Source: Inhella sp.
GTDB taxonomy: Bacteria > Pseudomonadota > Gammaproteobacteria > Burkholderiales > Burkholderiaceae_C
Direction of reading: 5' to 3'
DNA: 64,000 nt
NCBI RefSeq assembly: GCF_027532025.1
Contig: NZ_JAPZSY010000024.1
Span: forward strand, 1 to 64,000
The notes below the pieces were generated by a model that saw nothing but the letters and a program-made list of their open reading frames with translations, was not told the origin of the DNA and did not search any database. Shown here piece after piece: positions 8,899 through 18,011 of the stretch (its first letter is position 1; each line of letters begins with the position of its first letter). Both the position numbers and the translations under genes were made by a program.

Positions 8899-9713
8899 GC
8901 CTTGGGGCCCTCGTACACGTCCCGCTTGCCCAAGCCCCCGGGCACCAGCTTGCGCAGGGCGTTGCGGGCCAGGCCGTCGGCGCGAGCCAAGAGCCGCAGC
9001 CACGGTTGCTCGGGCCGCGCGCTGAAGGAAGTGACGTTGAAGTACGGGCGCCCCGTCGGCGACTGTGGCGAGAAGTAGTAGTTCGAGACGCAGCGGCGAA
9101 CGCCTTCGCCCACCACCGGGCAAACCGAGTGCCAGGAGGTCGGCGTCGTCTCCATCAGGGCCAATCGGTTGAAGCGGCTTTCGATGACCACGTTCCGCCG
9201 CACCGCCGTGTCCCACAGCTCCAAATGCCCGCCGCGCTCGCGCTGCCAGCCGGGCGTCACGTAGTACAGCAGGTTCAGGGTCCGGTACAGGCGACGCGAC
9301 CCCTCGTGCGAGTTGTCAATGTGAGGGCCAAGAAAGTGCCCCCGCGTCATGGCGCTCAAGCCCCCCGCGTACAGCGAGGGATCCGGCACCTGCTGCGCGA
9401 TGCCCGTGATGCGCTCCACCACCCGGACCACGCGCTCGTCTTGCAAGGCAAAGGTGATGTCCTTCATCAAGGGGTCGAAAGCATCGAAGTCCTTGGAGGT
9501 GTGCTTGCGCTCCCGAAACGAGTCCATGAGGCGCATTTGATGGGGCTGCGGAAACTTGCTGGCAACTTGCTCGGCCCACTCAGCGGGCAGCAGGTCGTCG
9601 ATGGCGACGTACCGAACCCCGACCTCCGCGGCGGACGCGGCAAAGGCCTTGGCCAAGCTCGGTTCATCGCGTTCAAGGCGCGCCACGATGGCGCCAATCA
9701 AAGCTTCGTTCAT
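8895..9713 (-). CDS. 2-oxoglutarate/Fe(II)-dependent oxygenase (prolyl-4-hydroxylase-like fold)
   Basis: 272 aa, cytosolic (no signal peptide). The iron triad is visible: H131-x-D133 in GPHIDNSHE and H195 in PTSWHSVCPV, with arginines at 206-207 placed to bind 2-oxoglutarate. The start at ATG 9713 overlaps the stop of the Wzy-like gene (ATGA); an in-frame ATG 10 codons upstream is also possible. Family members hydroxylate amino acids or small molecules. In a polysaccharide locus it may hydroxylate a sugar or an acyl/aminoacyl substituent, but nothing in the sequence gives the substrate. Confidence 0.8.
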   Translation of the reverse strand: MNEALIGAIVARLERDEPSLAKAFAASAAEVGVRYVAIDDLLPAEWAEQVASKFPQPHQMRLMDSFRERKHTSKDFDAFDPLMKDITFALQDERVVRVVERITGIAQQVPDPSLYAGGLSAMTRGHFLGPHIDNSHEGSRRLYRTLNLLYYVTPGWQRERGGHLELWDTAVRRNVVIESRFNRLALMETTPTSWHSVCPVVGEGVRRCVSNYYFSPQSPTGRPYFNVTSFSARPEQPWLRLLARADGLARNALRKLVPGGLGKRDVYEGPKA

Positions 9714-10936
9714 GTCGAACTCCGGCGGCTGGATGGCCGGCAAAAGAGAAAAAATGCAAAGAGCCCCAGCAGGTACGGGCCCGAGAAATAGCCGGTGCCG
9801 CGAACAAAGGCCCCCAAGGTGATGACCAACAAGGCCCCCGCCGCCAGCGCCATTCGCTGACGTCGATCGGCATCGGCTTCACGCCGGCCCGCACGGATCA
9901 AGGCCACCAAGACACCGAGTCCGACGAGCAACCAAAGCGCGCCCAGCGCACCCAACTCGCTCAAGAGCTTGGCCGCAGTAAACGAACCATCGTTGTAATT
10001 GAAGTCGGCCAAGTTCCAAACTTCCAGCAGTGGCGTCACGTCGGTGACCGGCCGAGGCTCACATCCCATCCGGTTGAGTCCCAGGCCAAACCACTGGGAA
10101 GCTTCCACGTTGGCAAGTGCCGACTGAAGTCCGTTCAAGTAAATCAAGCTCGACACGTTCGACTCGGCCGAAACCTCCCCCAGACCCACGATGCGAGCCA
10201 GGAAATCGTCACGGTAAGGCGACACAGCGACGAGCAGCAACACCAAGGCTGCCACGCCCAGCCCGCGCAGAAGACGCTGCACCCCGCCGCCTCGACGCGC
10301 CAACATCAGGGCCACAACAGCACACGCGGCAAACAACACGAACAGGGTGGCCGAAGCCGCGAGGCCCATCAGCATCGCGACGCTGATCCAGCCCACGGCC
10401 TTGTCCTTTCCGTGCTCCGACACCACCAAAGCCGCCAAGACGGGCGCGCATGACAGGGCCAAATGGCTGGGCTCCTCGAAGATGCCACTGGGCCGGATAA
10501 AGACGGAGGCGTTTGTCCACAGCAGGTAGGCCTTGTCAAGCAAGACCGACAAGACGATTACCCCCATGATCCAGCGCAATGTTGCCCCAATGGGACCTCG
10601 CTCAGCACCGGAGGCAGCGGCCACCAACGCGGTGGCAACGATCAGCATCAGCAACAAGCCCAGGCTGCCCAAGGACCGCCCAAGCATGTCTCGGCAAGGT
10701 GACATCAACGAGGCCAGCACGGTGTGCACCAACAGCGCCCCAGCGATGCCGAGCACCCACCCACCCGCCACGCCGCGAACACCACCTCGAAGCAGCACAA
10801 CGCCAGCCAAGACGACGATGGCCAGAACGTGAGCCCCCAGCGATGTTGCCCCCCCCAAGATTGGCATGGGCGCCAGCACGACCAAGATCCAAAGCATCGC
10901 GGGGTAGACCCATGCGCGACCCGATTCGTTGCTCAT
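9710..10936 (-). CDS. O-antigen polymerase/ligase-like membrane protein (Wzy/WaaL type)
   Basis: 408 aa, about 10-12 hydrophobic helices separated by short polar loops, beginning right after MSNESGRAW. A large periplasmic loop (about residues 240-310, around SPYRDDFLARIVGLGEVSAESN and WFGLGLNRMGCEPRP) precedes the last helices, as in Wzy polymerases and WaaL ligases. Sequence in this family is poorly conserved, so polymerase versus ligase cannot be decided; position next to the flippase in an operon with Wza/Wzz favours polymerase. The start shares one base with the stop of the flippase fusion. Confidence 0.75.
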   Translation of the reverse strand: MSNESGRAWVYPAMLWILVVLAPMPILGGATSLGAHVLAIVVLAGVVLLRGGVRGVAGGWVLGIAGALLVHTVLASLMSPCRDMLGRSLGSLGLLLMLIVATALVAAASGAERGPIGATLRWIMGVIVLSVLLDKAYLLWTNASVFIRPSGIFEEPSHLALSCAPVLAALVVSEHGKDKAVGWISVAMLMGLAASATLFVLFAACAVVALMLARRGGGVQRLLRGLGVAALVLLLVAVSPYRDDFLARIVGLGEVSAESNVSSLIYLNGLQSALANVEASQWFGLGLNRMGCEPRPVTDVTPLLEVWNLADFNYNDGSFTAAKLLSELGALGALWLLVGLGVLVALIRAGRREADADRRQRMALAAGALLVITLGAFVRGTGYFSGPYLLGLFAFFLFCRPSSRRSST

Positions 10937-13329
10937 CAGCTGGACCCCAGGCGGTAGTAGCTTCGACGGAAGAAGCCTGAAACGATTCGGCGCCAGACGA
11001 TCAACTGCAAACCGATGGCAGGGTGCACGCGCAAGGCTTCGCGCAAACGTTGGAAGGCCATCCGAACACGGCCCGACTGAGCGTGGTTCATGGCGCTGAT
11101 CACCAAGGCCATGCCCATGGCGAAGTGGTGGCGCGGTGCGGCGTCCGGCATGCAGATGTGCCGACGCACCACCATGACGATTTCGTCCGCTCGCGCCTCG
11201 GACATGGGCCGAAAGGAGGCCGACTCGTCGTGAACGCGGTAGTCCGCAAGGAGCAAGGGGACCCGCAGAAAGGGACCACTCTGAGAAGCCCGCAACCAGA
11301 ATTCAAAGTCCGGGACCTGCCGCAAGTTGGCGTCCCATCCACCTGCCTTGGCGTAGACCGCCCGACGGAAGAAGGCACCGGGCCCTGGCTGGCACACCAA
11401 CTGCTCTCGGAGCCGAGTCTCCGAGAAGTCTTCGGTCATCACGTCGGCCATGCGATCGCCCCGCGAGTCGATGAGGCTGAAATCGCAATAGGCGACTGCA
11501 ACGTCAGGGGCGGCTTGCAAAGCCCGGACCATCCTTGAAACGGCTTGGGGGTGCAAACGGTCATCGGAGCTCAGGTAGGCCAACACCTCCCCCTTCGCCA
11601 TGGCCCACCCCCGGTTCAGCGTGGCCGCTTGGCCCGCATTGCTTTGGGTGATCAGCGTGAAGCGACCAGGGTGTTGCGCCAACAGTCGCTGCAGCACCGC
11701 CGCCGAGCCGTCGCTGGAACCGTCGTCGATGACGATGTACTCGATGCGGGGGTAGTCTTGGCTCAAGACGCTTTGGACCGTTTCCGCCACGAAGTCGGCT
11801 TGGTTGTAGACCGGCGTGACGATGGTGACCCACGGAAGCGGCTCCCTCGGTTCGACGACCGCTTCATCGGCGAGGCCCGCCGGACTGCGCGCCTGCTGCT
11901 CACGCATCGCAAGCCACTGTCGGTAGCCCAATGCAGCCCCGGCAACCAGCAGGCCCAGCACCAGCGCGGTTCGCAGCACCAGGGGGGCATCAAGGGCTGC
12001 GTAGGCCCCCAAGGTCACCAAGACGGCCACGGCCACCCGGATGGGCCGGCGGAACATGCCGGGCGCTGGACGCCGCACATGACAAAGCCAAAACATCGCG
12101 AGCGAATCGACGCTGATGCGCAGCAACCAAACCCAAGCGGCGCCGATCAGACCGTGGTGCGTGGCCACCCAACCGATCAGGGGGCCGTAAATCACCAACT
12201 GAGCCAAATGGACCATGGCTGCCGGTCGGTTGTTGCCCGAACTCTGAAGCCAAGTCACGGGCACGTGCGCCAAGCAGCTCAACAAGATGCCCAAGGTGAA
12301 GATTTGCATCACCGGCGCGCTGTGTGTCACGAAGTCCGCGTTGCCCAACCACAGCCCCAACAACTCCGGGGCGAATAGCGCCAAGGCGATTGAAATGGGC
12401 ATGAGCCCCAGAAAGAGGGCTTGCACCGCGTGGTCAAAGAGCACCCACGAACCAGGATCCCGTCGCTGGATCAATAGTGCGAACGTGGGGAACAGCACCG
12501 ACGTGAGCGCCCCAGGGATGATCCAAAGCTTCGTGAGGATCTCTTGAGGCGTCGTGTAGTAAGCAACGGCAGCTGCAGACACGCAGGCACCGATGACAAA
12601 GCGATCGACATAAGCGAGCAAGGGGCTCACCAAGTTGCTCACCATGAGCCAGCCGCCGGATGTCAGCAGCGGGCGCACCCATGCTGGGTCCCACACCCAA
12701 CCTTGACGGACTTGGGGCAACACGCGCCATACGTACGCGGCGTGCACAAGGGTCGCGAGCCATCGTCCCGCCGTCAGCGCGACGGCAATCAGGGTCAGGC
12801 TCGGCCCCTGCCAGCTCACGATCAACCAAGGCCCCGCAAAGGTCCAAATGCCCATCGGCAGCCGGATGGCGTTGACCAGGCCGAAGGCATGTTGTGCCTC
12901 CAACATGCCGCGAAGACCGGTGGTCATCACCACCGCCGGCAGCGCCAAGGCCATCACCCAAGTCGCATGGATGGCGTCGACCGGATCGGGCAGCGACTTG
13001 ATCTGCGCGATGCCAGCCGGGGCCAAAAGCCACAACAAGACGCCGGCGATGCAGCCGATGGCAGTCATCAAGCTGAGCGCGGTGAAGCTCAACGGGGCGA
13101 CTTGGTGGTCCATGCGCTCGCCCAGCACGATCGCCAACTGCTGTGTGAGCGCGCGGCCCAGGCCCAAGTCGAACAGGCCGAAGTAGCTGGTCACAGCCCA
13201 AATCAACGCCAGCATGCCGAAGCGGGCCTCGCCCAGCAGCCGGATCAGCTCCGGAATGCTGACGACCGCCACCAAGAGCGGGGCCCCCAAACCGATGAGG
13301 TTGAGCAATGTGTGGCGCGCGAGCTTCAA
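10936..13329 (-). CDS. Fusion: Wzx-type flippase plus C-terminal GT2 glycosyltransferase
   Basis: One uninterrupted 797-codon gene. Residues about 1-480 are a polysaccharide flippase of the MOP superfamily: 12-14 hydrophobic helices starting MKLARHTLLNLIGLGAPLL, with FDLGLGRALTQ after the second helix. A short linker (MREQQARSPAGLADE) leads to a GT-A domain from about residue 503: PWVTIVTPVYNQADFV, YIVIDDGSSDGS, NAGQAATLNRGW and YLSSDDRLHP (DxD-like). A C-terminal helical tail follows. The GT2 part should be cytosolic, so one polypeptide could finish a repeat unit and flip it. It is the first gene of the minus-strand locus, and base composition is somewhat lower in GC than the flanks. Confidence 0.88.
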   Translation of the reverse strand: MKLARHTLLNLIGLGAPLLVAVVSIPELIRLLGEARFGMLALIWAVTSYFGLFDLGLGRALTQQLAIVLGERMDHQVAPLSFTALSLMTAIGCIAGVLLWLLAPAGIAQIKSLPDPVDAIHATWVMALALPAVVMTTGLRGMLEAQHAFGLVNAIRLPMGIWTFAGPWLIVSWQGPSLTLIAVALTAGRWLATLVHAAYVWRVLPQVRQGWVWDPAWVRPLLTSGGWLMVSNLVSPLLAYVDRFVIGACVSAAAVAYYTTPQEILTKLWIIPGALTSVLFPTFALLIQRRDPGSWVLFDHAVQALFLGLMPISIALALFAPELLGLWLGNADFVTHSAPVMQIFTLGILLSCLAHVPVTWLQSSGNNRPAAMVHLAQLVIYGPLIGWVATHHGLIGAAWVWLLRISVDSLAMFWLCHVRRPAPGMFRRPIRVAVAVLVTLGAYAALDAPLVLRTALVLGLLVAGAALGYRQWLAMREQQARSPAGLADEAVVEPREPLPWVTIVTPVYNQADFVAETVQSVLSQDYPRIEYIVIDDGSSDGSAAVLQRLLAQHPGRFTLITQSNAGQAATLNRGWAMAKGEVLAYLSSDDRLHPQAVSRMVRALQAAPDVAVAYCDFSLIDSRGDRMADVMTEDFSETRLREQLVCQPGPGAFFRRAVYAKAGGWDANLRQVPDFEFWLRASQSGPFLRVPLLLADYRVHDESASFRPMSEARADEIVMVVRRHICMPDAAPRHHFAMGMALVISAMNHAQSGRVRMAFQRLREALRVHPAIGLQLIVWRRIVSGFFRRSYYRLGSS

Positions 13330-13368
13330 ACCATGGAGGGCTACGCCCCAGCGAGAGATTGGGCGCGG

Positions 13369-13374
13369 ATTCTA
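13369..13374 (-). promoter_or_regulatory. TAGAAT -10-like box before the flippase fusion
   Basis: TAGAAT reads on the minus strand 40 bases before the 13329 start. The rest of the 265-base gap up to 13594 holds no gene that I can support. The gap separates two divergent operons, so promoters for both must lie here. Confidence 0.3.
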
Positions 13375-13594
13375 GAAAGCACGCAGGCGCTCGGCCGCTC
13401 GAATCTCCTGGGGCGACCGCTTGCTGGGCTGCCCCGACGCCGACAACACCCCAAGGCGCAGGGTGATCCATGGCGATGGCCCGGAGGCAAGTGGGGCACG
13501 GCCGCAGCCCAATTCGGGCCGGCCTGCGCCGCCCGAGGGCTAAACTTTGCCGCTATTTGCGCACCCAGCGCCACCGCATCTGGTGCCCTCCCCC

Positions 13595-13810
13595 ATGTCG
13601 CTTGTTCACCGCCTCGCCGTGCTTTGCTTCATGCTGCTTCTGACGCAGCAGGCACACGCTTACATCGACCCCAATGCCGGCGGACTGTTGTTCCAACTGC
13701 TCGCGCCGCTGTTCGCCGGCATCGTGGGCGCTTGGCTCGTGGCCCGGCGTTGGGTGGCGGCGCAATGCCGTCGTTGGTGGCGACGCATCACAGGACGGCC
13801 TGAGGTTTGA
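13595..13810 (+). CDS. Small secreted or membrane protein with YIDPNAGG motif
   Basis: 71 aa: a signal-like hydrophobic start (MSLVHRLAVLCFMLLLTQQAHA), then YIDPNAGGLLFQLL, one transmembrane helix and a strongly basic tail (RRWWRRITGRPEV). Short proteins with a YIDPGSG-like motif followed by one helix recur next to phosphatase/sulfatase-superfamily membrane enzymes; their function is unknown to me. It is coupled by TTGA overlap to such an enzyme here. An in-frame ATG exists 16 codons upstream, but 13595 starts directly at the signal peptide. Confidence 0.7.
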   Translation: MSLVHRLAVLCFMLLLTQQAHAYIDPNAGGLLFQLLAPLFAGIVGAWLVARRWVAAQCRRWWRRITGRPEV

Positions 13811-15750
13811 CCCGGGGCTTGCCAGCGTTCACTCCCCTGCGGGCGTGGGCGGCGGCCATCGCCGCAACCGCCGTTCTGGGCGTGCCACTCACGGCGTTGC
13901 CCATCTTGGACGGCATGCTGTTCATCAACAGCGGCGTGCTCGTGGCGCGGGACTTGGCCATGCTGCTCGCGCTGGGCATCCTGGCCTGTGCCGGCTTGGT
14001 GGCGCTGTCTTCGCTGGTTCGGATCGGCCTGGGCCGGTGGCTCGGCACGGCACGGGCCAGTTCGTGGGCCTGGACGATCGTGCTCCTGCCGCTGGCCCTC
14101 TTGGTGCTGCGGCAAACGGGGCGCGTGGGCCTGGAGTGGCTGCGCAGCGTCTCGCCCTGGGTGCTGATGCTGTCGCCATGGCAGAAACTGGCGCTGCTGG
14201 CGGCCTTCGGCGCGCTCGGGCTGGTTTGGATGCTGCGGACAGGCTGGCAGCGCTCGCTCGGCCACTTGCTGGCGGGATTCGAGGCCCTGCGGCCCTTGGC
14301 TTGGGGCTTGTGCATCGCGGCGCTGGGCTTGATCGCTTGGCGCCCTCCGGTGTGGATGCCCCTGGGCGCCAAAGCGCCGTCCACGGCCCAAGTGGCGACG
14401 CCGGACAAGCCCCACATCTTGGTGCTGGCCATCGACACCGTGGCCGCCCAGGATGCGGCAGCGTGCCGCAGCGACAGCGCGACGATGCCGAACTTGGCCC
14501 GATTTGCGAGCTCCGCTACCTGCTTCACCCGGTTCCAGGCGGCGTCCAACTTCACCACGGCCTCCGTGTCGAGCATGGAAACGGGCCTGCTGCCCTGGCA
14601 GCACCACGCCAACCAGCCCGATGCAACCATCGTGCCGCCGCTGCGCAAGCACACCGTCGCGCAGGTGCTGCGCGATCACGGGTGGCGCACGCACTTCATC
14701 ACCGACAACCTGCTGGGCAGCCCGCGCCACCGGGGCAGCTTTGAGGGCTATGACAGTGCCCCCTTGGCGCCCACCACGCTGTGGGTCAACGCGGTGCGCT
14801 TTGCCGCCACGCGCTGGCCCGACACCGCCCTGCCGCGCCTGGTGTCCGCCAGCTTGGCCTTCCTGGCCCCACTCGACGAACGCCGCCACCAGCACCAGAG
14901 CCCTTACCGCTCGGAAGCGGTGTACGACGCGCTGCATGCCACCCTGGACGCCGAACGCGCCCATGGGGCCCCGCAGTTCGTGTTCACGCTGAGCCTGCCG
15001 CCCCACGCGCCCTACCTACCGCCACCGTCCACGCGCTACAAGCTCCTGCCCCCCGGGATGCTGGACCGCCTGTCGGACCTGATGCCGGACAACATGGCCT
15101 ACCCCTCCGCGCAGCAACCGTTGGTCGACCAGCATCGCTTGCGCTACCGCGAGTCGCTGATGGCCGCCGACGCCGCCCTGGGGCGCACCTTGGATCGCCT
15201 GGAGCGCGAAGGCTGGCTGAGGAACGCGATCGTCATCGTCACCAGCGACCACGGCGAGTCGTTCGAAAAGGGCTACCTGGGCCACGCTGGCGTCCCGGTG
15301 CACCAAGCCCTGGCCAACGTGCCTTTCGTGGTCAAACTGCCCGGTCAGACCGAAGGCCGGGTGGTGCACCAAGCCGCGAGCCAGGTGGACATCGCGCCGA
15401 CCTTGCTCGACCTGACCGGCCTCGCGCCACTGCCACGCGCCGAAGGCCGCTCGCTGCGCCCCATCTTGGAGGGCCGCGACCTGCCGGACGCGCCGGTGTT
15501 CACGATGGCCCTGGAGCGCCAACGTCGTGACGCCCCCATCCAGAGCGGTCGCGTGGCCGTGGTGGACGGCCCTTGGAAGCTGATCCTCCACCTCGACGAC
15601 GGACAACACCAACTGTTCCGCCTGGACCGCGACCCGCTGGAAACGCAAGACCTCAGCGCCCAGCACCCGGCCGAAGCACAGCGCCTGCAGACCACCATCC
15701 GGCAGCGCATCGCCCGCGTCGACGCCCAGCGCGGGCTGGCCCGCCCATGA
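13807..15750 (+). CDS. Membrane-anchored alkaline-phosphatase/sulfatase-superfamily hydrolase or transferase
   Basis: 647 aa. Four to five hydrophobic helices fill residues 1-185; the extracytoplasmic catalytic domain begins PHILVLAIDTVAAQDA. A metal aspartate lies in AIDTV, the probable nucleophile region is NFTTASVSSMETGLLPWQHH, and the C-terminal metal site is VTSDHGESFEKGYLGHAG. The formylglycine motif CxPxR of true sulfatases is absent, so it is more like phosphoglycerol or phosphoethanolamine transferases or phosphodiesterases. The start is TTG overlapping the previous stop, and its stop overlaps the ATG of a sulfotransferase. Substrate unknown; a surface glycan is likely from context. 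Confidence 0.78.
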   Translation: MTRGLPAFTPLRAWAAAIAATAVLGVPLTALPILDGMLFINSGVLVARDLAMLLALGILACAGLVALSSLVRIGLGRWLGTARASSWAWTIVLLPLALLVLRQTGRVGLEWLRSVSPWVLMLSPWQKLALLAAFGALGLVWMLRTGWQRSLGHLLAGFEALRPLAWGLCIAALGLIAWRPPVWMPLGAKAPSTAQVATPDKPHILVLAIDTVAAQDAAACRSDSATMPNLARFASSATCFTRFQAASNFTTASVSSMETGLLPWQHHANQPDATIVPPLRKHTVAQVLRDHGWRTHFITDNLLGSPRHRGSFEGYDSAPLAPTTLWVNAVRFAATRWPDTALPRLVSASLAFLAPLDERRHQHQSPYRSEAVYDALHATLDAERAHGAPQFVFTLSLPPHAPYLPPPSTRYKLLPPGMLDRLSDLMPDNMAYPSAQQPLVDQHRLRYRESLMAADAALGRTLDRLEREGWLRNAIVIVTSDHGESFEKGYLGHAGVPVHQALANVPFVVKLPGQTEGRVVHQAASQVDIAPTLLDLTGLAPLPRAEGRSLRPILEGRDLPDAPVFTMALERQRRDAPIQSGRVAVVDGPWKLILHLDDGQHQLFRLDRDPLETQDLSAQHPAEAQRLQTTIRQRIARVDAQRGLARP

Positions 15751-16784
15751 GGCCCGCCCTGGCCGTGAGCCAGCCCCTGCTGGCGTGGCTGCGCGATGAC
15801 CCTGCTTGGCGCCAGCTGCCTTGGTCCACCCGCGCCGGCCTGGCGTGGCGCGCCCGGTTGGGCTCATGGAACGCGGGCTTGAGCGCCCAACTGGCCCCTG
15901 CCCGCAGCTTGCCCGAGCACGCGCTGTTCATCCTGGGCCCCTGGCGCAGCGGCAGCACCGTGATGCACGAACTGCTGCACGCCGCCCTCGGCTGGCCCAC
16001 GCCCAGGACCTGGCAGTGCATGGACCCCACGGCCTTCCAGTTGCAGCGCGCGCCGCGCCGGGACACCCCAGTGGCCCGCCCCATGGACGGCCTGGCGCTG
16101 GGCGCCCTGTCGCCCCAAGAGGACGAGTTCGCGCTGCTGGGCCTGGGCGTCGACTCGGCCTACCGCGGCTTTTGGATGCCGCACCGCCTGGACGCCCTGC
16201 ACCACACGCTGGACCCGGCTCACTGGCAGCAACAGGCGGACTGGCTGTCGGTGTGGGGGCGCTTTGTCGGCGCCATCCAAGGGCCGCACCCGCAGGTGCT
16301 GCTCAAGTCGCCCAACCACAGCTTTCGCTGGCCGGCCTTCGTGGCGGCCCTGCCCCAGGCCAAGGCCGTGTGGATGCTGCGCGATGGGGCGTCCGTGTTC
16401 GCCTCGAACCGCAAGATGTGGCGCCAAATGACCCAACTGCACGGACTAACCGAGGTCGAACCGGCCGCGCTCGACCGCTTCTTGGCCGCGGCCCTGCGGC
16501 GGTGCGCCGAGATCTTGGCGTCGAACGACCTGCCCGACAACCGCTTTGCCACCTGCCACCAAGAGCGCCTGCGGCAGCAGCCCGCGGCCGAAGTGCGCCG
16601 CCTCGTCGAACAGCTCCAACTGAGCGACCGGGTGGACGAAGCGGCCCTGGCGGCGGCGGTGGCCCGCACCGCCTCAGGCCGCATCGACGCCTATGCGCCC
16701 TTGAACGACCTCGATGCCGACGTGCAGGCGGCCATCCAGCGCTTCGACGAGGCGCAGCAGCGCGTCGATCAGCCCGCCATCTGA
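15747..16784 (+). CDS. PAPS-dependent sulfotransferase family protein
   Basis: 345 aa, soluble. The 5'-phosphosulfate loop is FILGPWRSGSTVMHELL (about residues 61-77), and the 3'-phosphate region is LRDGASVFASNRKMW (about 210-224), both typical of the bacterial sulfotransferase-3/Stf-like group. Sulfate from PAPS would be put on a carbohydrate or other hydroxyl or amine. It is the last gene of a coupled three-gene unit (ATGA overlap), and its 3' end overlaps the convergent gspF by 16 bases. APS kinase, which makes PAPS, is encoded at 35949. Confidence 0.82.
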   Translation: MRPALAVSQPLLAWLRDDPAWRQLPWSTRAGLAWRARLGSWNAGLSAQLAPARSLPEHALFILGPWRSGSTVMHELLHAALGWPTPRTWQCMDPTAFQLQRAPRRDTPVARPMDGLALGALSPQEDEFALLGLGVDSAYRGFWMPHRLDALHHTLDPAHWQQQADWLSVWGRFVGAIQGPHPQVLLKSPNHSFRWPAFVAALPQAKAVWMLRDGASVFASNRKMWRQMTQLHGLTEVEPAALDRFLAAALRRCAEILASNDLPDNRFATCHQERLRQQPAAEVRRLVEQLQLSDRVDEAALAAAVARTASGRIDAYAPLNDLDADVQAAIQRFDEAQQRVDQPAI

Positions 16785-17968
16785 TTCATGCTGGTGATCA
16801 CCAGCATCACCGAGATCATCACCATCGCGATCACGCCGCCGATCACCAAGATCGCGGCGGGTTCGATCAAGGCCAGCAGACGGCGTTGGGTGGTGCGGGC
16901 GGCCTCGCGTTGGGCCTTGCCCAAGGCCAGAAGCATCTTCGGCAACTCGCCACTGCGCTCCCCCACCCGGATGAGGTTCAAGCGCTCGGGCGGGAACCAG
17001 CCTTGGATCGCCAAGGCGTCGGCCAGGCTCGATCCCTGTTGGATGTCGCGGCAGGCGCGGCTCACGCCCTCGCGCATGGCGGCCGAGTACAGCACCTGCA
17101 CCGACAGGTCCAGGGCCGGCACGATCGGCACCCGGTTGGCCAACAAGGCCCCCAATACCGTCGCCCAGCGCCCGATCTCGCCTTGGATCAGCCAGGGGCC
17201 GATCGCCGGCAGCCGGGTGAGCCACTGCCAAACGGCCTGCCGCCACGCCGCCTGGCGCATGGCCACCACCGCCAAGGCGACAAGAGCGCCTGCGGCGTAG
17301 GCGAAGAACTCCCAATGGCCCTTGACGAACACGCCGGCCTCGATGACCCATCGTGAGAACTCCGGCACGTCGGCCCGCGCACTGCGCAGCATGGGGGCAA
17401 ACCGCGGCACCACGCCAACGAACACCAGCAGGATGGCCAAAACCCCGGCCACCACCAGAATCGTCGGGTACACCAGCGCGCTCTTGAGCTCTTCCACGCT
17501 TTGCCGGGCCGATTCCAACTGCTCGGCCGCATCGTCCAAGGCCGTGGCCAAGGCGCCGCTGGCCTCCCCCGCCTTGACCAAGGCCAGCACGTAGGGCGGG
17601 AATGCCAAGCCGGCGCTTTCCATGGCCTCGGACAGGGCGCGACCTTGCCGGACCCGCTCGTCCAGCAGCGCCACCGCCTGCCCCAAGGCCTGCTTGGCGT
17701 AGGCCTGCGCCAAGCCCGGCAAAGCCTCGCCCAAGGTCACGCCAGCGGCCAGCAGGGTGGCCATTTCACGCAGCAGCAGCACGCGGTCCTCGGCCTTGAC
17801 GGGCCGGCGCGAAGCGTTCGTAGGCGCCAGACCGCCCTGCGCCACCACGGACACGGGCGTCAGCCCGCGCTCTTGCAGGCTGCGCACGGCGTCGGCCTCG
17901 CTCGGCGCGTCCAGGTGACCCTGGTGCAACTGCCCCTGGGCGTCGCGGGCGCTGAACCGCACCTTCAT
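16769..17968 (-). CDS. gspF: Type II secretion inner-membrane platform protein GspF
   Basis: 399 aa polytopic platform protein that couples the GspE ATPase to pseudopilus assembly. Two repeated T2SSF domains are visible, each with the GEASG-type motif (VKAGEASGALATALDDAAEQLE; RVGERSGELPKMLLALGKAQ), and three hydrophobic segments, the last at the C-terminus (ILVIGGVIAMVMISVML). I chose ATG 17968 (MKVRFSARDAQGQ), which gives the usual GspF opening; an in-frame TTG lies 10 codons upstream. Last gene of the gsp operon. Confidence 0.93.
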   Translation of the reverse strand: MKVRFSARDAQGQLHQGHLDAPSEADAVRSLQERGLTPVSVVAQGGLAPTNASRRPVKAEDRVLLLREMATLLAAGVTLGEALPGLAQAYAKQALGQAVALLDERVRQGRALSEAMESAGLAFPPYVLALVKAGEASGALATALDDAAEQLESARQSVEELKSALVYPTILVVAGVLAILLVFVGVVPRFAPMLRSARADVPEFSRWVIEAGVFVKGHWEFFAYAAGALVALAVVAMRQAAWRQAVWQWLTRLPAIGPWLIQGEIGRWATVLGALLANRVPIVPALDLSVQVLYSAAMREGVSRACRDIQQGSSLADALAIQGWFPPERLNLIRVGERSGELPKMLLALGKAQREAARTTQRRLLALIEPAAILVIGGVIAMVMISVMLVITSMNQMAG

Positions 17969-18011
17969 CGGTGCAACCCGGTAGTCGTTGGCGGGCAACC
18001 GAGGGCGGCGC

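Noticed and set aside
13807-15750. Annotation as a classical sulfatase paired with the sulfotransferase
   Set aside because: The CxPxR formylglycine motif is absent; only the superfamily can be claimed.
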